From Procambarus clarkii (taxonomy: Eukaryota > Arthropoda > Malacostraca > Decapoda > Cambaridae): a stretch of 64,000 nucleotides of DNA. Shown here piece by piece: positions 10,797-22,281 of this stretch (its first letter is position 1; each line of letters starts with the position of its first letter). Below the pieces are notes generated by a model. That model ran no database searches and had not been told where the DNA came from. It saw only the letters and a program-made list of their open reading frames with translations. A program made the position numbers and the translations under genes. The stretch spans positions 38,146,289 to 38,210,288 of the forward strand of contig NC_091188.1 of the NCBI RefSeq assembly GCF_040958095.1. The letters run 5' to 3'.

Positions 10797-12440
10797 AGAG
10801 GGGAAACTCATTTTTATCAAAAGCTGTATGTATCAAGTTAATCATATTAATAAGTGCATCGTTAGTGCTTTTATTGGGTCTGAAACCATATTGGCAAGAG
10901 CTAAGTATATTGAGTTTGGCTAGATATGAGTAAAGTTGCTTGTAGATTAGCTTTTCAAATATTTTTCATAAGGTTGGCAGAATTGAGATAGGTCTGTAAT
11001 TGTTGACATCAGTGAAATCACCACATTTGTGGACTGGGGTTACTCTCGCTTTTTTCAGAATATCCGGAAAGGTTTGGAGTTCAAGTGATTTGTTGAAGAC
11101 AATGCAATGACAGGAGCTAGAAATCTGGAGGCTTTTTTGTAAATTAGAGATGGTATCTCATCAAGGTCACTTGACTTAGTTTTAAGGGAAAGGATTACCT
11201 CACACACATCAGAGGAAGTAGCGGGAGCTAGGTGCAGAGACTCTGGATAGTTACCTGTGAGGTGATCTTTAATATTAGTGAGTGAGGATGGAATATCATG
11301 AGCAAGGGATGTCCCAATGGATAAAAAGAACCTATTGAATTCAATAGCAGTGTCAGGCCGAAAGCTCACCATCGTCATTGGATAGGAGAATTGGTTTTTT
11401 ATTCAAAATCTTTTTTTGATCCTAATATCTGGGAGATAGTGCTCCATGTTTTCTTAATGTTGCCCTTAATTTGGGTAAATTTATTTTCGTAGTATTTTAT
11501 TTTGGCTCTTCTAATTATTTTAGACAGCATGGATGAGTAAATCTTTGAAAATTCTTTGGAGACGACTCCTAACCTATACTTCTTTTCAAGGTCATGTATT
11601 TTATTAATAGATTTAAGTATACCCTTTGTAAGCCATGGAGTGTTTAACCTTTTATTTGTAACTTGCTTCGTTAGCATTGGACAGTGGGAGTTATAAAGGT
11701 TCAGAGTTTTCTGAAGAAATGTTTGCACTGCTAGGTTGCTGTTCACTATGTCACCTAATTCAGCCTCCCAGTTGATGTTAGCAGCAGCAGCAATAAAGTT
11801 GCTTATAGAAGTTTCATTGTGCAGCCTAAGACTTATCTTCCTTGTATGTAGAAATGGTTTATTAATGTTGGTTAGGAGAAATGAGGGGTAATGGTCTGTG
11901 GTTCTATCAATGATTATCCCTGAAGTAAGTGGAGAGGTTATGTTAGTCCAGACGTGGTCAAGAGCAGAGGCAGTGATTAAGGGTATGAGGAAGCAGGAAT
12001 ACAGTTGAGGAGACTAGCAGCAGTAGGGTTTTCAGGCTGGCAGAGGTCAATATTAAAGTCCCCTGCAATAATTAGATGGTTTTTGTTCAGTCTGTTATCT
12101 AGTATTAGATTTCTAAGGTTAGAGTTGAATTCGGACACATCAGTGTTAGGAATTCTATAGACTGCTCCCACAGTCAGAACAGACTCAGCACCCTTGACTC
12201 TGAAACTGGCAAAGATATACTCCCCACAGTAGTCTCTAGTTCTAATTACTTTTAAGCATGTCAGTTCTTGGTGGTAGTAAAGAGCTGTACCACCACCTCT
12301 CTGAATTGGTCGACAGTTGTGAATTGCTGAGTAGTTAGGCATGTTAAAGAGTTGAGTAGTATCCTCTTTTAACTACGTTTCAGTAAGTATAATCTAGGGC
12401 TGGGGTTGTTGTTGTTGCCAACTCGTTGGAACCAGTGGTT
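10797..12440 (-). pseudogene. CR1/L2-like LINE pol: endonuclease to N-terminal reverse transcriptase, broken
   Basis: Read on the minus strand, this is the 5' half of the pol seen at 12757-13656. The apurinic-type endonuclease part (12440-11977) includes ILTET then a stop where Trp is expected, GRP and AGDFNIDL. The linker is at 11746-11399. The N-terminal reverse transcriptase runs from 11378 to 10797 and shows YRPISILPTL-type sequence. Several stops and frameshifts break it. It ends abruptly at 10797 against the plus-strand ORF1. Its last 400 bp duplicate sequence also present in the copy starting at 12757, so they are separate insertions, not one 5'-inverted copy. Confidence 0.7.
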
Positions 12441-12756
12441 AGAGCGGTTTGTTTGGGATTAAACTGTTAGTAGATAGTGGTATGGAAATGGATATGGGGG
12501 AAGGAGGCAATAAAAGTATGTGTTGGTGGGGGAGGGGGGGGATAACTGGAAAAGTTTACAATTGGAATGTTCACCATTGGGGGAATTCATTACCTGCAGT
12601 CACCTGCCATAGATATCGATATCCCAGCCTAAATCTGGCAATTACAATGTCACACTGTCAAGTGGATGTTTTATGCTGCCCGTACATATAATCTTTCATC
12701 ACCCTTATACACAAGGTAGTACTGAGCTGCTCAATTCTTTCACATATAATCCTTTG
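12441..12756. other. Unassigned spacer
   Basis: Short stretch between two LINE fragments, with a G-rich run at 12525-12542. I see no gene or named repeat in it. Confidence 0.3.
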
Positions 12757-13656
12757 AGATAATCCTTTCCCTTAAAACCAAGTCTGGTGCCCTTGAGGAG
12801 ATACCAACTTTAATTTACAAAAAAGCCTCCAGATCTTTAGCCCCTGCTATTGCTTTGCTCTTCAACAAGTCACTTGAACTCCAAACCTTTCCAGATATTC
12901 TAAAAAAAGCGAGAGTAACGCCTGTCCACAAATGTGGTGACCCCACAGATGTTAACAACTACAGACCTATATCAATCCTGCCAAACTTGTCAAAAATTTT
13001 TGAAAAACTTATATACAAGCAGCTTTACTCATATCTAGCCAAACTCAATATACTTAGCCCTTGCCAATATGGCTTCAGACCCAAAAAAAGCACTAACGAT
13101 GCACTTATTAGTATGCTTAACTCGATTCATACAGCTCTTGATAAAAAGGAGTTCCCTGTTGGGTTATTTGTGGACCTGCGTAAAGCTTTTGATACTGTCA
13201 ACCACCATAACCTTCTTCTTAAATTACATCATTATGGAGTCAGAGGACACTCCCTACAATACCTCGAGTCCTACCTTACTGACAGGCTCCAATATGTTTC
13301 TGTGAATAATACAATTTCTCCCACCCTACCCATCAACATTGGTGTTCCTCAGGGCAGCATACTTGGCCCTCTCCTCTTTCTCATCTACATTAATGACCTT
13401 CCAAATGCCTCCCAACACCTCAAACCAATTCTATTTGCTGACGACACAACCTTCATTTACTCCAGTCCTGACCCTCTTGCTCTAAATGCCACAGTAAATA
13501 CTGAGCTAAATAAAGTCCATCTTTGGCTAACTGCCAACAAACTCACCCTTAACATTGACAAAACCTTCTATATTCTGTTTGGCAATAAATCCTCTAGTCT
13601 TATAAATCTCAAAATAAACAATACCCAAATTTGTAACAAATTAGATGGCAAATTCC
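12757..13656 (+). pseudogene. CR1/L2-like LINE reverse transcriptase, 5' portion of a split copy
   Basis: A 5'-truncated LINE whose reverse transcriptase is open from about 12855. Palm motifs are clear: FVDLRKAFDTVNH, GVPQGSILGPLLFLIYINDL and FADDTTF. The coding sequence breaks after KLDGKF at 13656, where the giant inverted-repeat element begins. It resumes in frame as FLGILIDHKLNFQG at 41157. The related copy at 21957-23283 shows the same junction uninterrupted. This copy therefore predates the giant element. Confidence 0.85.
13649..13656. repeat. 8-bp target site duplication (CAAATTCC), left copy
   Basis: The same octamer recurs at 41150-41157 after the other end of the element. It is present once in the uninterrupted LINE copy at about 22920. 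Confidence 0.85.
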
Positions 13657-16600
13657 CAACCCGTTCTCACACAAGACAGCACATATATGACTTAATGCTT
13701 AAAGTCAATATGTTGAATATGAATTAGTAAATATGTGATATATTCCCAGTTACTTTTTTTTCCAAGGCCCAAACTCTTCCTCACGTACCAACTTGCGTCT
13801 CACAGTACCCGTCCGTCAACCTAGATAGCAGAATAGTCGTGATTGGTTCAATTATAAGGAAAATTGTACTTTTCAGGTCCCACATGGGTTGTGAAATTTA
13901 CCTACTATTGTCCATGCTCTTAGAATATTATAGATCAGCTACTTCCTATTGAAGGTTCGTAGTTTTGTTTTGAGAAATATTAGTTGTTCTTAGTAAATTA
14001 TAATAAGCACTAAAAATTATTACATAGAATAACAGTCCTTCACCAATCAATATTATATACCATAGTTGGTGCTTTACAAATCTTTAAAGGATGTTTTGTA
14101 GGAACGCTAACAGAAAACGATGGTTCATTGGAATGTCTATGGGGTAAACTACTCTAAACAGGATGGTATTGTGTCTACTATACCAACTACAGGATCGGTA
14201 TATTGTCCACTACCACCTGTTAGGTGAGTAAGGGGTGCAATACCACCCACAGGATGGGTATGAGGGTCACATCCACCCAGAGGATGAGTATGGGGATCAC
14301 ATCCACCCACAGGAAGGGTATGGGGTCCAATACCACCCACAGGATGAGTATGGCGTCCACTACAACCCACAGGATGGGTATGGGGCTCCAACCACCCATA
14401 GAATGGGTATGGGGCTCCAACCACCCATAAAATGGGTATGGGGTCCAATAACACCCACTGGATGTGTATATGGCGTCCATTGCCGCGCGTCGAGCTCGAA
14501 AATCGCAGCATTCATCTCAGAACCATGCCTATTTCACGCAGATTCCTTAATAAACGTAAAAGTTTTATATGTCACAAGAAAGATAGAAATATAAGCTTCA
14601 TTCTAAATACCTTACCATGGGCATATTTAAATTTAAACCGAAGATACGTGTACTTTTATAATAGCCGAGCTCCGACCCCGGACAGATCGATCGACCAAGC
14701 AACTCTCTCTCAGAACAATGTTTATTTCACGTGAATTCGTTAATAAACATATGTTTTATATGTCTCGAGAAAGACAGACATATAAGCTTCACTTTAAACA
14801 CTTTACTATAGACATATTTAAATTTCTAATGAAGATTATTGTATTTTAAAAATTACGGAGCTCCCACCCCGTACAGACAGAGCAACTCTCTCTCAGATCA
14901 ATGTTTATTTCACGTAAATTCGTTAATAAACACAAATGTTTTATAAGTCTTAAGCAAGATAGAAATAAGAGCTTCATTTTAAATACATTACAATAAACAT
15001 ATTTATAGCTCAAGTGAAGATACATATGTTTTTATAGTAGTGCTCAGTAGCTTGTCGGGCATGGAGTGCAGACGCCTACGCACTTGCCGATATATTGTAT
15101 AATTAACAAAGATACGCTAATAAAGCCTAAAATCTTATATGCCTCCAGAAAGACCGATATATGAACATTATTATAATTGCACCAAATGAAATATATCATG
15201 TTCGAGAACAAAGATATATCAATTTTAAATTAAGTTTCGACTCTCTCTCGGGTGAGAGAGATGGGGCGACTCTCGCCCCATCTATTGGAGATTCTGTGCA
15301 CTAAATACCCAAAGCTACTCAAACCCTCTTAGCATTATTTAAGTAATGAAGTAATATGGTATATTTACTCACTATAATGTGGGTGCTGAATGCAGAACAT
15401 GAGAAAACATATATTTACTCCAAACTAATATAATTTCATTATGAAATAAGTAGCATCAAAGGAAGTCGATGGTCCAAGCAGCAATGTTGTGGAGCGACTT
15501 ATCCAAGATATATCGTTGTTTGGAGAGTGTTTGTTGGCATATCCAGTTGTCGCACTTCTCTGCTCAAATTATCACAAATTTAAATTATAATGTTAACAAG
15601 TAGAATACGTATTTTTAATAAAATCTAACATAACTAGCCAGAAAACATTTAACATTAATTAAAAAATATATGTTTGGAAGTTAAATCGACTTCATAGGAC
15701 AATGGTTTTGTTATATATACTCGTTATTCGTTGACATGCGTTCGCTACTTAAACTACCATGTACTGTACTTATGTAAAATCTCCCATGTCTCTTCGCTCA
15801 TCTCACCGAACCCTACAGGCTCTGTGATATATTGTTTAATTGAGATTCACAAATAAAGCTAATAATTGTATATGTTATCAAAAAGGCAGAGCTTAGTTTA
15901 GTTCATTTATTATGCACTCCATACCCATCCTATGGACGATAGTGGAGTGTTACAGAGGCACATAATGGGCTCAGGGAATGAGCCCCACAATTCATATAGC
16001 CAAGCAAGTTATAATCTTGATAAGCTAGTTACAAAAGTCAATGCACATTATCACATCAACAATGGGCTCGAGTCCGACCGCAAGTACAGTTTATAATTTA
16101 AGCAACTGACATATATGGAGGGCTAGTGTCACAATTGATATGTTTATCCTACACATAACCCCCTCTCCCCCATCCAATGGGCAGCGGTGGATAGGTTACA
16201 ATCAAGTCGTTTTTTGCGTTTTATTCAGAGATTAGATCTTATTGGGTGAGGAAAGATATTCATATTTTAAAGAAGGCTTCTTGGCTGATGCTCTCCATTG
16301 ATGGAAAATATACAACCTTTTGAAAATCAATGTTAGTTTGATCTAGATATTGTAATTAACGAAAGTATTTATGTCATCTGAAAGGTAGAAATATAGGCTA
16401 CATTTAAAATCCTTTGTCATAAATATAACTGAAGTGAAAACGAAGATATATGCGTTTTGATAGTTACTTGATGGCTTGCTCTGAGAGTGTGAAGCCCTGC
16501 ACACCAGCCAATAAATTGTATAATTAGTTTCCATATATTTTAATTAATCTTAAAAATCTATATGTCAGAAGAAAGGAAGATGTAGCCGTTAATGTGACAA

Positions 16601-17277
16601 CATTTAAAAATATATATATCTTAAGTTAAATAAATAATACCACCTTATTGCCGGTGTCCGGACACATGAAAATTACCTAGGTATCAGTATCCAGCCAGGC
16701 GGGGATCACAGGCTGCACAATACTGATAAATTTATGTAATGCACTACTTGTGGTCGATCTCGAACCCATTTATGATGTGACGACTTATAGTGAATTTTGT
16801 AACTAGCTCAAGATTGTAACTTGCTTAGCTAAATGAATTGTGGGGTTCGGTTCATTCATTTTCTTTCTTTATTATGCACCCCATAATACACATCCCGTGG
16901 GCGGTGGTGTAAAGGATTACAGAGGCACATAATCGGTTCAGGAACTGAACCCTCTAGTTCATTTAGCTAAGCAAATAACAATCTTTTGACGCTAGTTACA
17001 AAATTATTAATGTACACATACTTATGCATACATGTACATATTCATACGTATACATATATACATACACATACATATTTAATCACCACCACAAATACACACA
17101 TCAGTAATCTTTTGTGTCACAAGTGATTCAACAAGAGGCTCACAACAGTCACTATACAAGGCACTTTACATCTATGGTGAGTCACACAGTTACTAGTCTT
17201 GCTGCACACCCACCCAACTGGGCGGCAGCTTTACAGTCATGTGCTCCACACCCACCCAACTGGGCGGCAGCTTTACA
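13657..17277. repeat. Left inverted arm
   Basis: Continuous arm complementary to the right-arm pieces. It includes a 30-bp minisatellite (14215-14465), AT-rich sequence (14500-15800), two inverted copies of a LINE 3'-UTR repeat (about 15895-16230 and 16830-17000) and the first units of the 42-bp minisatellite. It keeps both empty sites corresponding to right-arm insertions: CCCATGTCTC at 15783-15792 and CAAGCAAGTTATAATC at about 16001. No gene is supported. A divergent region at 15240-15290 holds a short palindrome around GGGCGACTC. Confidence 0.75.
14215..14465. repeat. 30-bp minisatellite
   Basis: About eight units of 30 bp with the core CCACCCACAGGATGGGTATG. The mirrored array is at about 40325-40585 in the right arm, with similar copy number. 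Open frames here are by-products of a period divisible by three. Confidence 0.8.
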
Positions 17278-17748
17278 GTCATGTGCTCCACACCCACCCA
17301 ACTGGGCGGCAGCTTTACAGTCATGTGCTCCACACCCACCCAACTGGGCGGCAGCTTTACAGTCATGTGCTCCACACCCACCCAACTGGGCGGCAGCTTT
17401 ACAGTCATGTGCTGCACACCCACCCAACTGGGCGGCAGCTTTACAGTCATGTGCTCCACACCCACCCAACTGGGCGGCAGCTTTACAGTCATGTGCTCCA
17501 CACCCACCCAACTGGGCGGCAGCTTTACAGTCATGTGCTGCACACCCACCCAACTGGGCGGCAGCTTTACAGTCATGTGTTCCACACCCACCCAACTGGG
17601 CGGCAGCTTTACAGTCATGTGCTCCACACTCTCCCAACTGGGAGGCAGCTTTACAGTCATGTGCTCCACACCCACCCAACTGGGCGGCAGCTTTACAGTC
17701 ATGTGCTCCACACCCACCCAACTGGGCGGCAGCTTTACAGTCATGTGT
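17193..17748. repeat. 42-bp minisatellite (about 13 units)
   Basis: Thirteen near-identical 42-bp units containing CCCAACTGGGCGGCAGCTTT. The right arm has only two units (23378-23455). Five of six frames stay open because the period is divisible by three and the unit lacks most stop triplets, so the proteins predicted here are artefacts. Confidence 0.85.
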
Positions 17749-17759
17749 ATGCATTACCT

Positions 17760-18065
17760 ACAGTAAGCAAATTTTGGATACTTCGCTAAGATTTCGAGCA
17801 GCACATCATTATGAATGAAGTACTTACACATTTCATGGACACTATTGATGTTGTTATCTTTAAATTCCGCGATTTTTCACATTCCATTATATAATGACTC
17901 AAAGTATGCGAATAGTTCTGTTGACAGAGTTTACATTTAGTCAAATCTACATCATCAGATGTTACAAACTTCCAGAGGTACTTGTAGCTGAGCCTAAACC
18001 TAGCAGTGGTAACATCTAGAAGTCTGCTAACATTATTGGATGACCCATAGACGAGCGATTCATCA
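17760..18065 (-). pseudogene. C-terminal remnant of RNase H-type LINE pol
   Basis: Minus-strand translation gives RLLDVTTARFRLSYKYLWKF, then VDLTKCKLCQQNYSHTL and HYIMECEK. This matches the C-terminal CCHC region of the LINE at 56400-57652. Only this terminal segment survives, with frame breaks near its end. It shows that RNase H-bearing LINEs of that family inserted in the core of the giant element. Confidence 0.65.
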
Positions 18066-18480
18066 AAGTTTATACAATATTGTGAAATTGACAGTCAGTG
18101 TAGTAACATAAATTGGTAAATCATAAATATTGTAAGTTAAGAATCTGATGCATGTGTGTGTGTTGGGAGGGGCGGGGGTTATACCCTTGGTAAGCGAGAG
18201 TGGAAAGTAACCTTAGACGTACTGCGGTCAATGTGTGGGGGAGGGGGGAGGGGGAGGGAGGGTGGGAGAGTCAAATCCACCCTCCAACATCTGGACATAG
18301 TACCACCAGCCTCCACAACACTCCATCAGCCTCCAGCTGATGCTTGTAGATGCCTCATCTAACCTCACTTATGTCACACATTAACCTACAGTTCCTGTGA
18401 TATTTCAACTCCTCATCACAGTGGCGTCTCACCAATATAAACTGTATTGGATTTTGTCCCGAAATAGCTATATGCTGGCT
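18066..18480. other. Spacer with G-rich tracts
   Basis: Contains a GGGAGGGG-type tract at about 18165-18180 and a longer one at 18236-18270, each followed by ordinary sequence. No gene is seen. Confidence 0.4.
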
Positions 18481-18481
18481 G

Positions 18482-19095
18482 GACGTGTATGTATGTATGT
18501 ATGTATGTATGTATGTATGTATGTATGTATGTATGTATGCAAGTATGAATGGATAGATGGATGGATGTATGTATGTACGCATGCATGTATGTATGTATGC
18601 ATGCATGCATGTATGTATGTATGCATGTATGAATGGATAGATGGATGGATGTATGTTTGTACGCATGCATGCATGTATGTATGTATGTATGTATGGATGT
18701 ATGTACGCATGCATGTATGTATGCATGTATGTATTTATATACGCATGTATATACGCATGTATTTATATACGCATGTATGTATGTATGTATGTATGTATGT
18801 ATGTATGCATGCATGCATGCATGCATGCATGCATGCATGCATGTATGTATGTATGTATGAATGGATGTACGCATGCATGTATGTATGGATGTACGCATGC
18901 ATGTATGTATGGATGTACGCATGCATGTATGTATGGATGTACGCATGCATGTATGTATGGATGTACGCATGCATGTATGTATGGATGTACGCATGCATGT
19001 ATGTATGGATGTACGCATGCATGTATGTATGGATGTACGCATGCATGTATGTATGGATGTACGCATGCATGTATGTATGTATGTATGTATGTATT
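18482..19095. repeat. ATGT/ATGC tetranucleotide array with 24-bp higher-order units
   Basis: A 600-bp array of ATGT, ATGC and ATGG tetranucleotides. From about 18860 to 19075 it is organised as nine units of 24 bp (GGATGTACGCATGCATGTAT plus four bases). Many overlapping frames are open on both strands; they are products of repeat arithmetic. Confidence 0.85.
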
Positions 19096-19194
19096 CCCAA
19101 TCACGTTAAAGACTCCCCCTCTATCATCCAGTTTAAGAGAAAAACAACTATGTACTAAATAATCGACTCCTTGTAACTTTAATTATGCTGACCT

Positions 19195-19580
19195 TCCTAT
19201 CTGTATTCAGACTGAGCCTACCATCATTAAAGGTGATTATAACGCTAGACATAGGAATATTGGTAATTCGCAGTTCAGTAATCGTAACGGCAACTAGTGT
19301 CACTATTAGGTAGTCACGATGATGCACAGATTGTGGGTGACCTTGAACCGACGCATATCTACGGAGGTATTCCTGATCTATGTCTCGGTTTCAACGTCTC
19401 CCACACCGTGTGCGCCTCGTCAATAGTGCCAGTTATGGCGTCTGATCATCTGGCCATATTAGCCACTATAAGCATTGGCAGTTCTATCCTCCCCGGTGGA
19501 GTGTTCAAGCGGAAGAGGCTGGCTGTGCTCATCGATCAACGAGACAATCTTGTTGCTCATGTGTCAGAATGTGAGTACTG
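19195..19580 (+). pseudogene. LINE endonuclease-domain remnant
   Basis: KGDYNARHRNIGN at about 19228-19270 is the GDxNARH motif of LINE apurinic-type endonucleases. Further on, THIYGGIPDLCLG and MASDHLAIL fit the later D and SDH motifs. A stop and frameshift near 19295 break it. It resembles the endonuclease of the intact LINE at 33431-39005 in motif spacing and is unrelated to its CR1 neighbours. Confidence 0.6.
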
Positions 19581-19602
19581 AGTGAGTACTGAGCAGTACT
19601 CA

Positions 19603-19985
19603 AGACGGGACAACACAAGTGACTTGAAGAGTACAACCATTGTGATGGGATCCCTGGATTTGAAAGTTCTCGTAATCTATCCTATCATTTTTCTGGCTGT
19701 CGCAATATTTGCTTGGTTATGCTCCTTAAACGTTAGGTCGTCAGACATTATTATTCCCAAATCCTTTACATGCTGTTTTCCTACTATGGGTACATTTGAT
19801 TGTATTTTGTACTCTGTATTATGTTTAAGGTCCTCATTTTTACCGTAACTGAGTACCTGGAATTTATCACTGTTAAACATCATGTTATTTTCTGATGCCC
19901 AGTCGAAAACTTTATTAATATCAGCTTGAAGTTTTTCAATATCCTCAGCCGAGGTAATTTTCATACTGATTTTTGTGTCAAATCC
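19603..19985 (-). pseudogene. LINE reverse transcriptase thumb remnant
   Basis: The minus strand encodes DWASENNMMFNSDKFQVLSY and VKDLGIIMSDDLTFKEHN, then ARKMIG, a stop and RTFKSRDPITMVVLFKSLVL. It is closely parallel to the plus-strand LINE at 61020-64000. The upstream palm domain is missing, cut off where the ULP/PHD element begins near 20004. Confidence 0.7.
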
Positions 19986-20347
19986 TTTAATTAAATCCTT
20001 TAAAAAGGATAAATCCTTTAATTGGTTGAAATTGGTTTTAACATTCGAAATCTAATTTGTTGATGTTAAATAATATAATATGTTGATGTTAATATAAGGT
20101 TCAAATTTATTAAGATACATACTTTAAAAACTATTTCTATTTGATACCAACAGTATCACGTTAAGAGAAGCGTCTCGCCTTGCTAACCCAAGTATAAAAT
20201 ATATAAAGAAACGGTGCAACTGTACTGGTATCTGCAGTACAAATATATGTCCCTATTTAAAAAAAAAAAATAAACTGAACCAATCACTGCCACTCCTCAC
20301 ACCAATGCAACAATAAGGAGAGTGATAACAGTGCTTCACATTCGACA

Positions 20348-21054
20348 ATGTTAAATTATTTAACAAATGACGAGATAATGAACATTGGAACAAATGTACA
20401 GCTCTCTGACCTTCATATAAAATCTGCATGTGACCTCATCAAACAAACTGTGCCAAGCCTAGAAGGCCTTCATGACCCAGCGTGGTAGCGGGACCTCTCC
20501 TGGCCAGTTACAATTGGTGAATTTATTCAAATTATCCAAGTTGATGGTTGTCACTGGGCCACCGTTTCCAACATTGGAGTAACTGGACAAATTAACATAT
20601 ACGACACCAGGCATAAATTACCATCCAAATCTACTGAAGTTATCTTGTATGCTCTTGCTAATTGCCAGGATGATAAGCTGATATGCAATATAATGAATGT
20701 CAGCAGACACAAGGACTCAAGTATGAGTGGGGTATATGCTGTGGCGTTTGCTGCATCACTTGCAAGTGGTGTAGATCCGGTGAACCTCGTATGATATGCA
20801 GAATGAGACAACATCTTCAAGAGAACTTTAAAGGAAAGTGTCTCATCTCATTCCCTGCAGCTCAGACACTGAGAAGAAAACGAATCATCCGGTCATGCTC
20901 GATAGAAGTGTACTGCATTTGCAGAAAGCTAAATGATTTGAAGCTGATGGTATGCTGTGAACGTTGCAATATTTGGCACCATGGATCATGTGTAGGTGTT
21001 ACAGAATGTAATGATGATTCGTGGATTTGTTTCTTGTGCGCTAGCAAGTTGTAA
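20348..21054 (+). pseudogene. C48 (ULP/SENP-like) cysteine protease domain fused to PHD finger, broken
   Basis: From ATG 20348 the frame encodes a C48-like core: GCHWATVSN (catalytic His), INIYDTRH (Asp), then VSRHKDSSMSGVYAVAFA, which aligns with the family DCGxFAIAFA block. The usual catalytic Cys reads as Ser here. A TAG stop follows PAW at about 20488, and a frameshift lies near 20790. The second frame (to 21054) ends in a PHD finger: CIC, CCERC, IWHHGSC and WICFLC in Cys4-His-Cys3 order. The family would cleave SUMO-like conjugates and read chromatin marks. In this copy activity is doubtful. Similar fusions occur in mobile elements, but I cannot name the family. Confidence 0.6.
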
Positions 21055-21079
21055 ATTATAATTTAAAATAATTAATACA

Positions 21080-21091
21080 TTATTATTATTA

Positions 21092-21131
<40 letters not shown>
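21080..21131. repeat. (ATT)n microsatellite
   Basis: About 17 ATT triplets with one interruption (ATC), just after the PHD frame and before the right inverted repeat. Confidence 0.9.
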
Positions 21132-21132
<1 letters not shown>

Positions 21133-21394
21133 ACCTTACCAAATGCTTTGCTGAATCAAATAATGTTATTACTTTCAATGTGTTACAATAGCATAATTAA
21201 GTGCTGCAAGTGTCAGGTCTTTTATATAGTCGGTATTTGTTATATTCTGTACTCTTTTTATGTTAATTAAATTTCAAATAGAAATAGTTTTAAAGTATGT
21301 ATCTTAATAAATTTGAACCTTATATTATTTAACATCAACAAATTAGATTTCGAATATTAAAACCAATTTCAACCAATTAAAGGATTTATCCTTT

Positions 21395-21956
21395 AATGTT
21401 AAAAATTGTTCAAACTGAAATAAATATATAACACTGTACGGTACAGTTGTGTTTAATTATGTTTTGTGATTCCTTTGGAAAAGGTATTTGTGCACCAAGT
21501 ACTACTAGGTCAGTATGAGATATGCTGAATGTTGTCAATATACCATCTGAATACGCCTCACTTTGCGTTAATCATTGAACGTCCTAATGATTAAGGTCCC
21601 CAAAAGGACTTAATCAGACCTCAGTGGATATTTTTACTCTCCCTCTCTCTCTCTCTCTCAGAGCATCCCTTTTTGTGTTGTATGTGGGTGCTGAAGTTCA
21701 GTCTCTTGTCTATGTACCCAAGCAAACCCAAGCAAACTACTGTGGAAATGTGCAGGACAAACATATCAATTGTGACACTAGCTCTCCACATATAGCATTT
21801 GCTTAATTTAGAAACTGTACTTGTGGTCGATCTCGAACACATGTTGTTGATGTGACGATGTGTTATGAATTTTGTGGCTAGCTCCTCAAGATTGTAACTT
21901 GCTTAGATAAATAAATTGTGTGTTCAGTCCCTGAACCCATTATGTGATAAATCAAC
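21395..21956. other. Spacer with (CT)n tract and LINE 3'-UTR repeat fragment
   Basis: A (CT)n tract is at about 21636-21660. Positions about 21780-21945 (ACTTGTGGTCGATCTCGAAC, then TTAGATAAATAAATTGTG) match the 3' untranslated part of the RNase H LINE at 57653-57975, cut short. The rest is unassigned. Confidence 0.5.
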
Positions 21957-22237
21957 TAGATTCAGATTCAGATTCAGATGTTTATTCAGGTAAGGTATAT
22001 ACATACAAGTGATGTTACATTAATGGATTGGTATATAGATAGAGCTAGTACATACAATGCCTAAAGCCACTATTACGCAATGCGTTTCGGGCAAGAAAAA
22101 CATTAATATCTAGAACTTAATACTAATTGAGCATAAAGAATAAAAGATGTTGAGAACAAATACAAATAAAGATAAAAAAAAAGGGGGAACATGACTGAAA
22201 AAGCAGCACAAATACAATAGGTTGACAAACAGTGTTG

Positions 22238-22281
<44 letters not shown>

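Larger units (their letters stand above)
20004..21394 (+). mobile_element. Small inverted-repeat element carrying a ULP-protease/PHD gene
   Basis: Ends are inverted copies: AAAGGATAAATCCTTTAATT starts at 20004 and its complement ends at 21394. Similarity extends about 125-140 bp inward on both sides; the left arm has an extra block of about 20 bp. The terminal 17 bp are themselves palindromic (AAAGGAT-AA-ATCCTTT). I could not define a target duplication. It sits next to a truncated LINE fragment in the core of the giant element. The only gene is the ULP/PHD frame. No transposase is visible. Confidence 0.6.

Noticed and set aside
10797-13656. A single CR1 copy with 5' inversion by twin priming
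   Set aside because: About 400 bp of reverse transcriptase sequence is present in both the inverted and the forward parts, so they are two insertions.
17114-17818. Repeat protein of up to 234 codons in the minisatellite
   Set aside because: Five frames are open over the same 42-bp units, which is a property of the repeat period, not evidence of a gene.
18397-19160. Met/Cys/Tyr or Ile/His/Thr-rich proteins from the ATGT array
   Set aside because: Pure translation of a tetranucleotide microsatellite in every frame.
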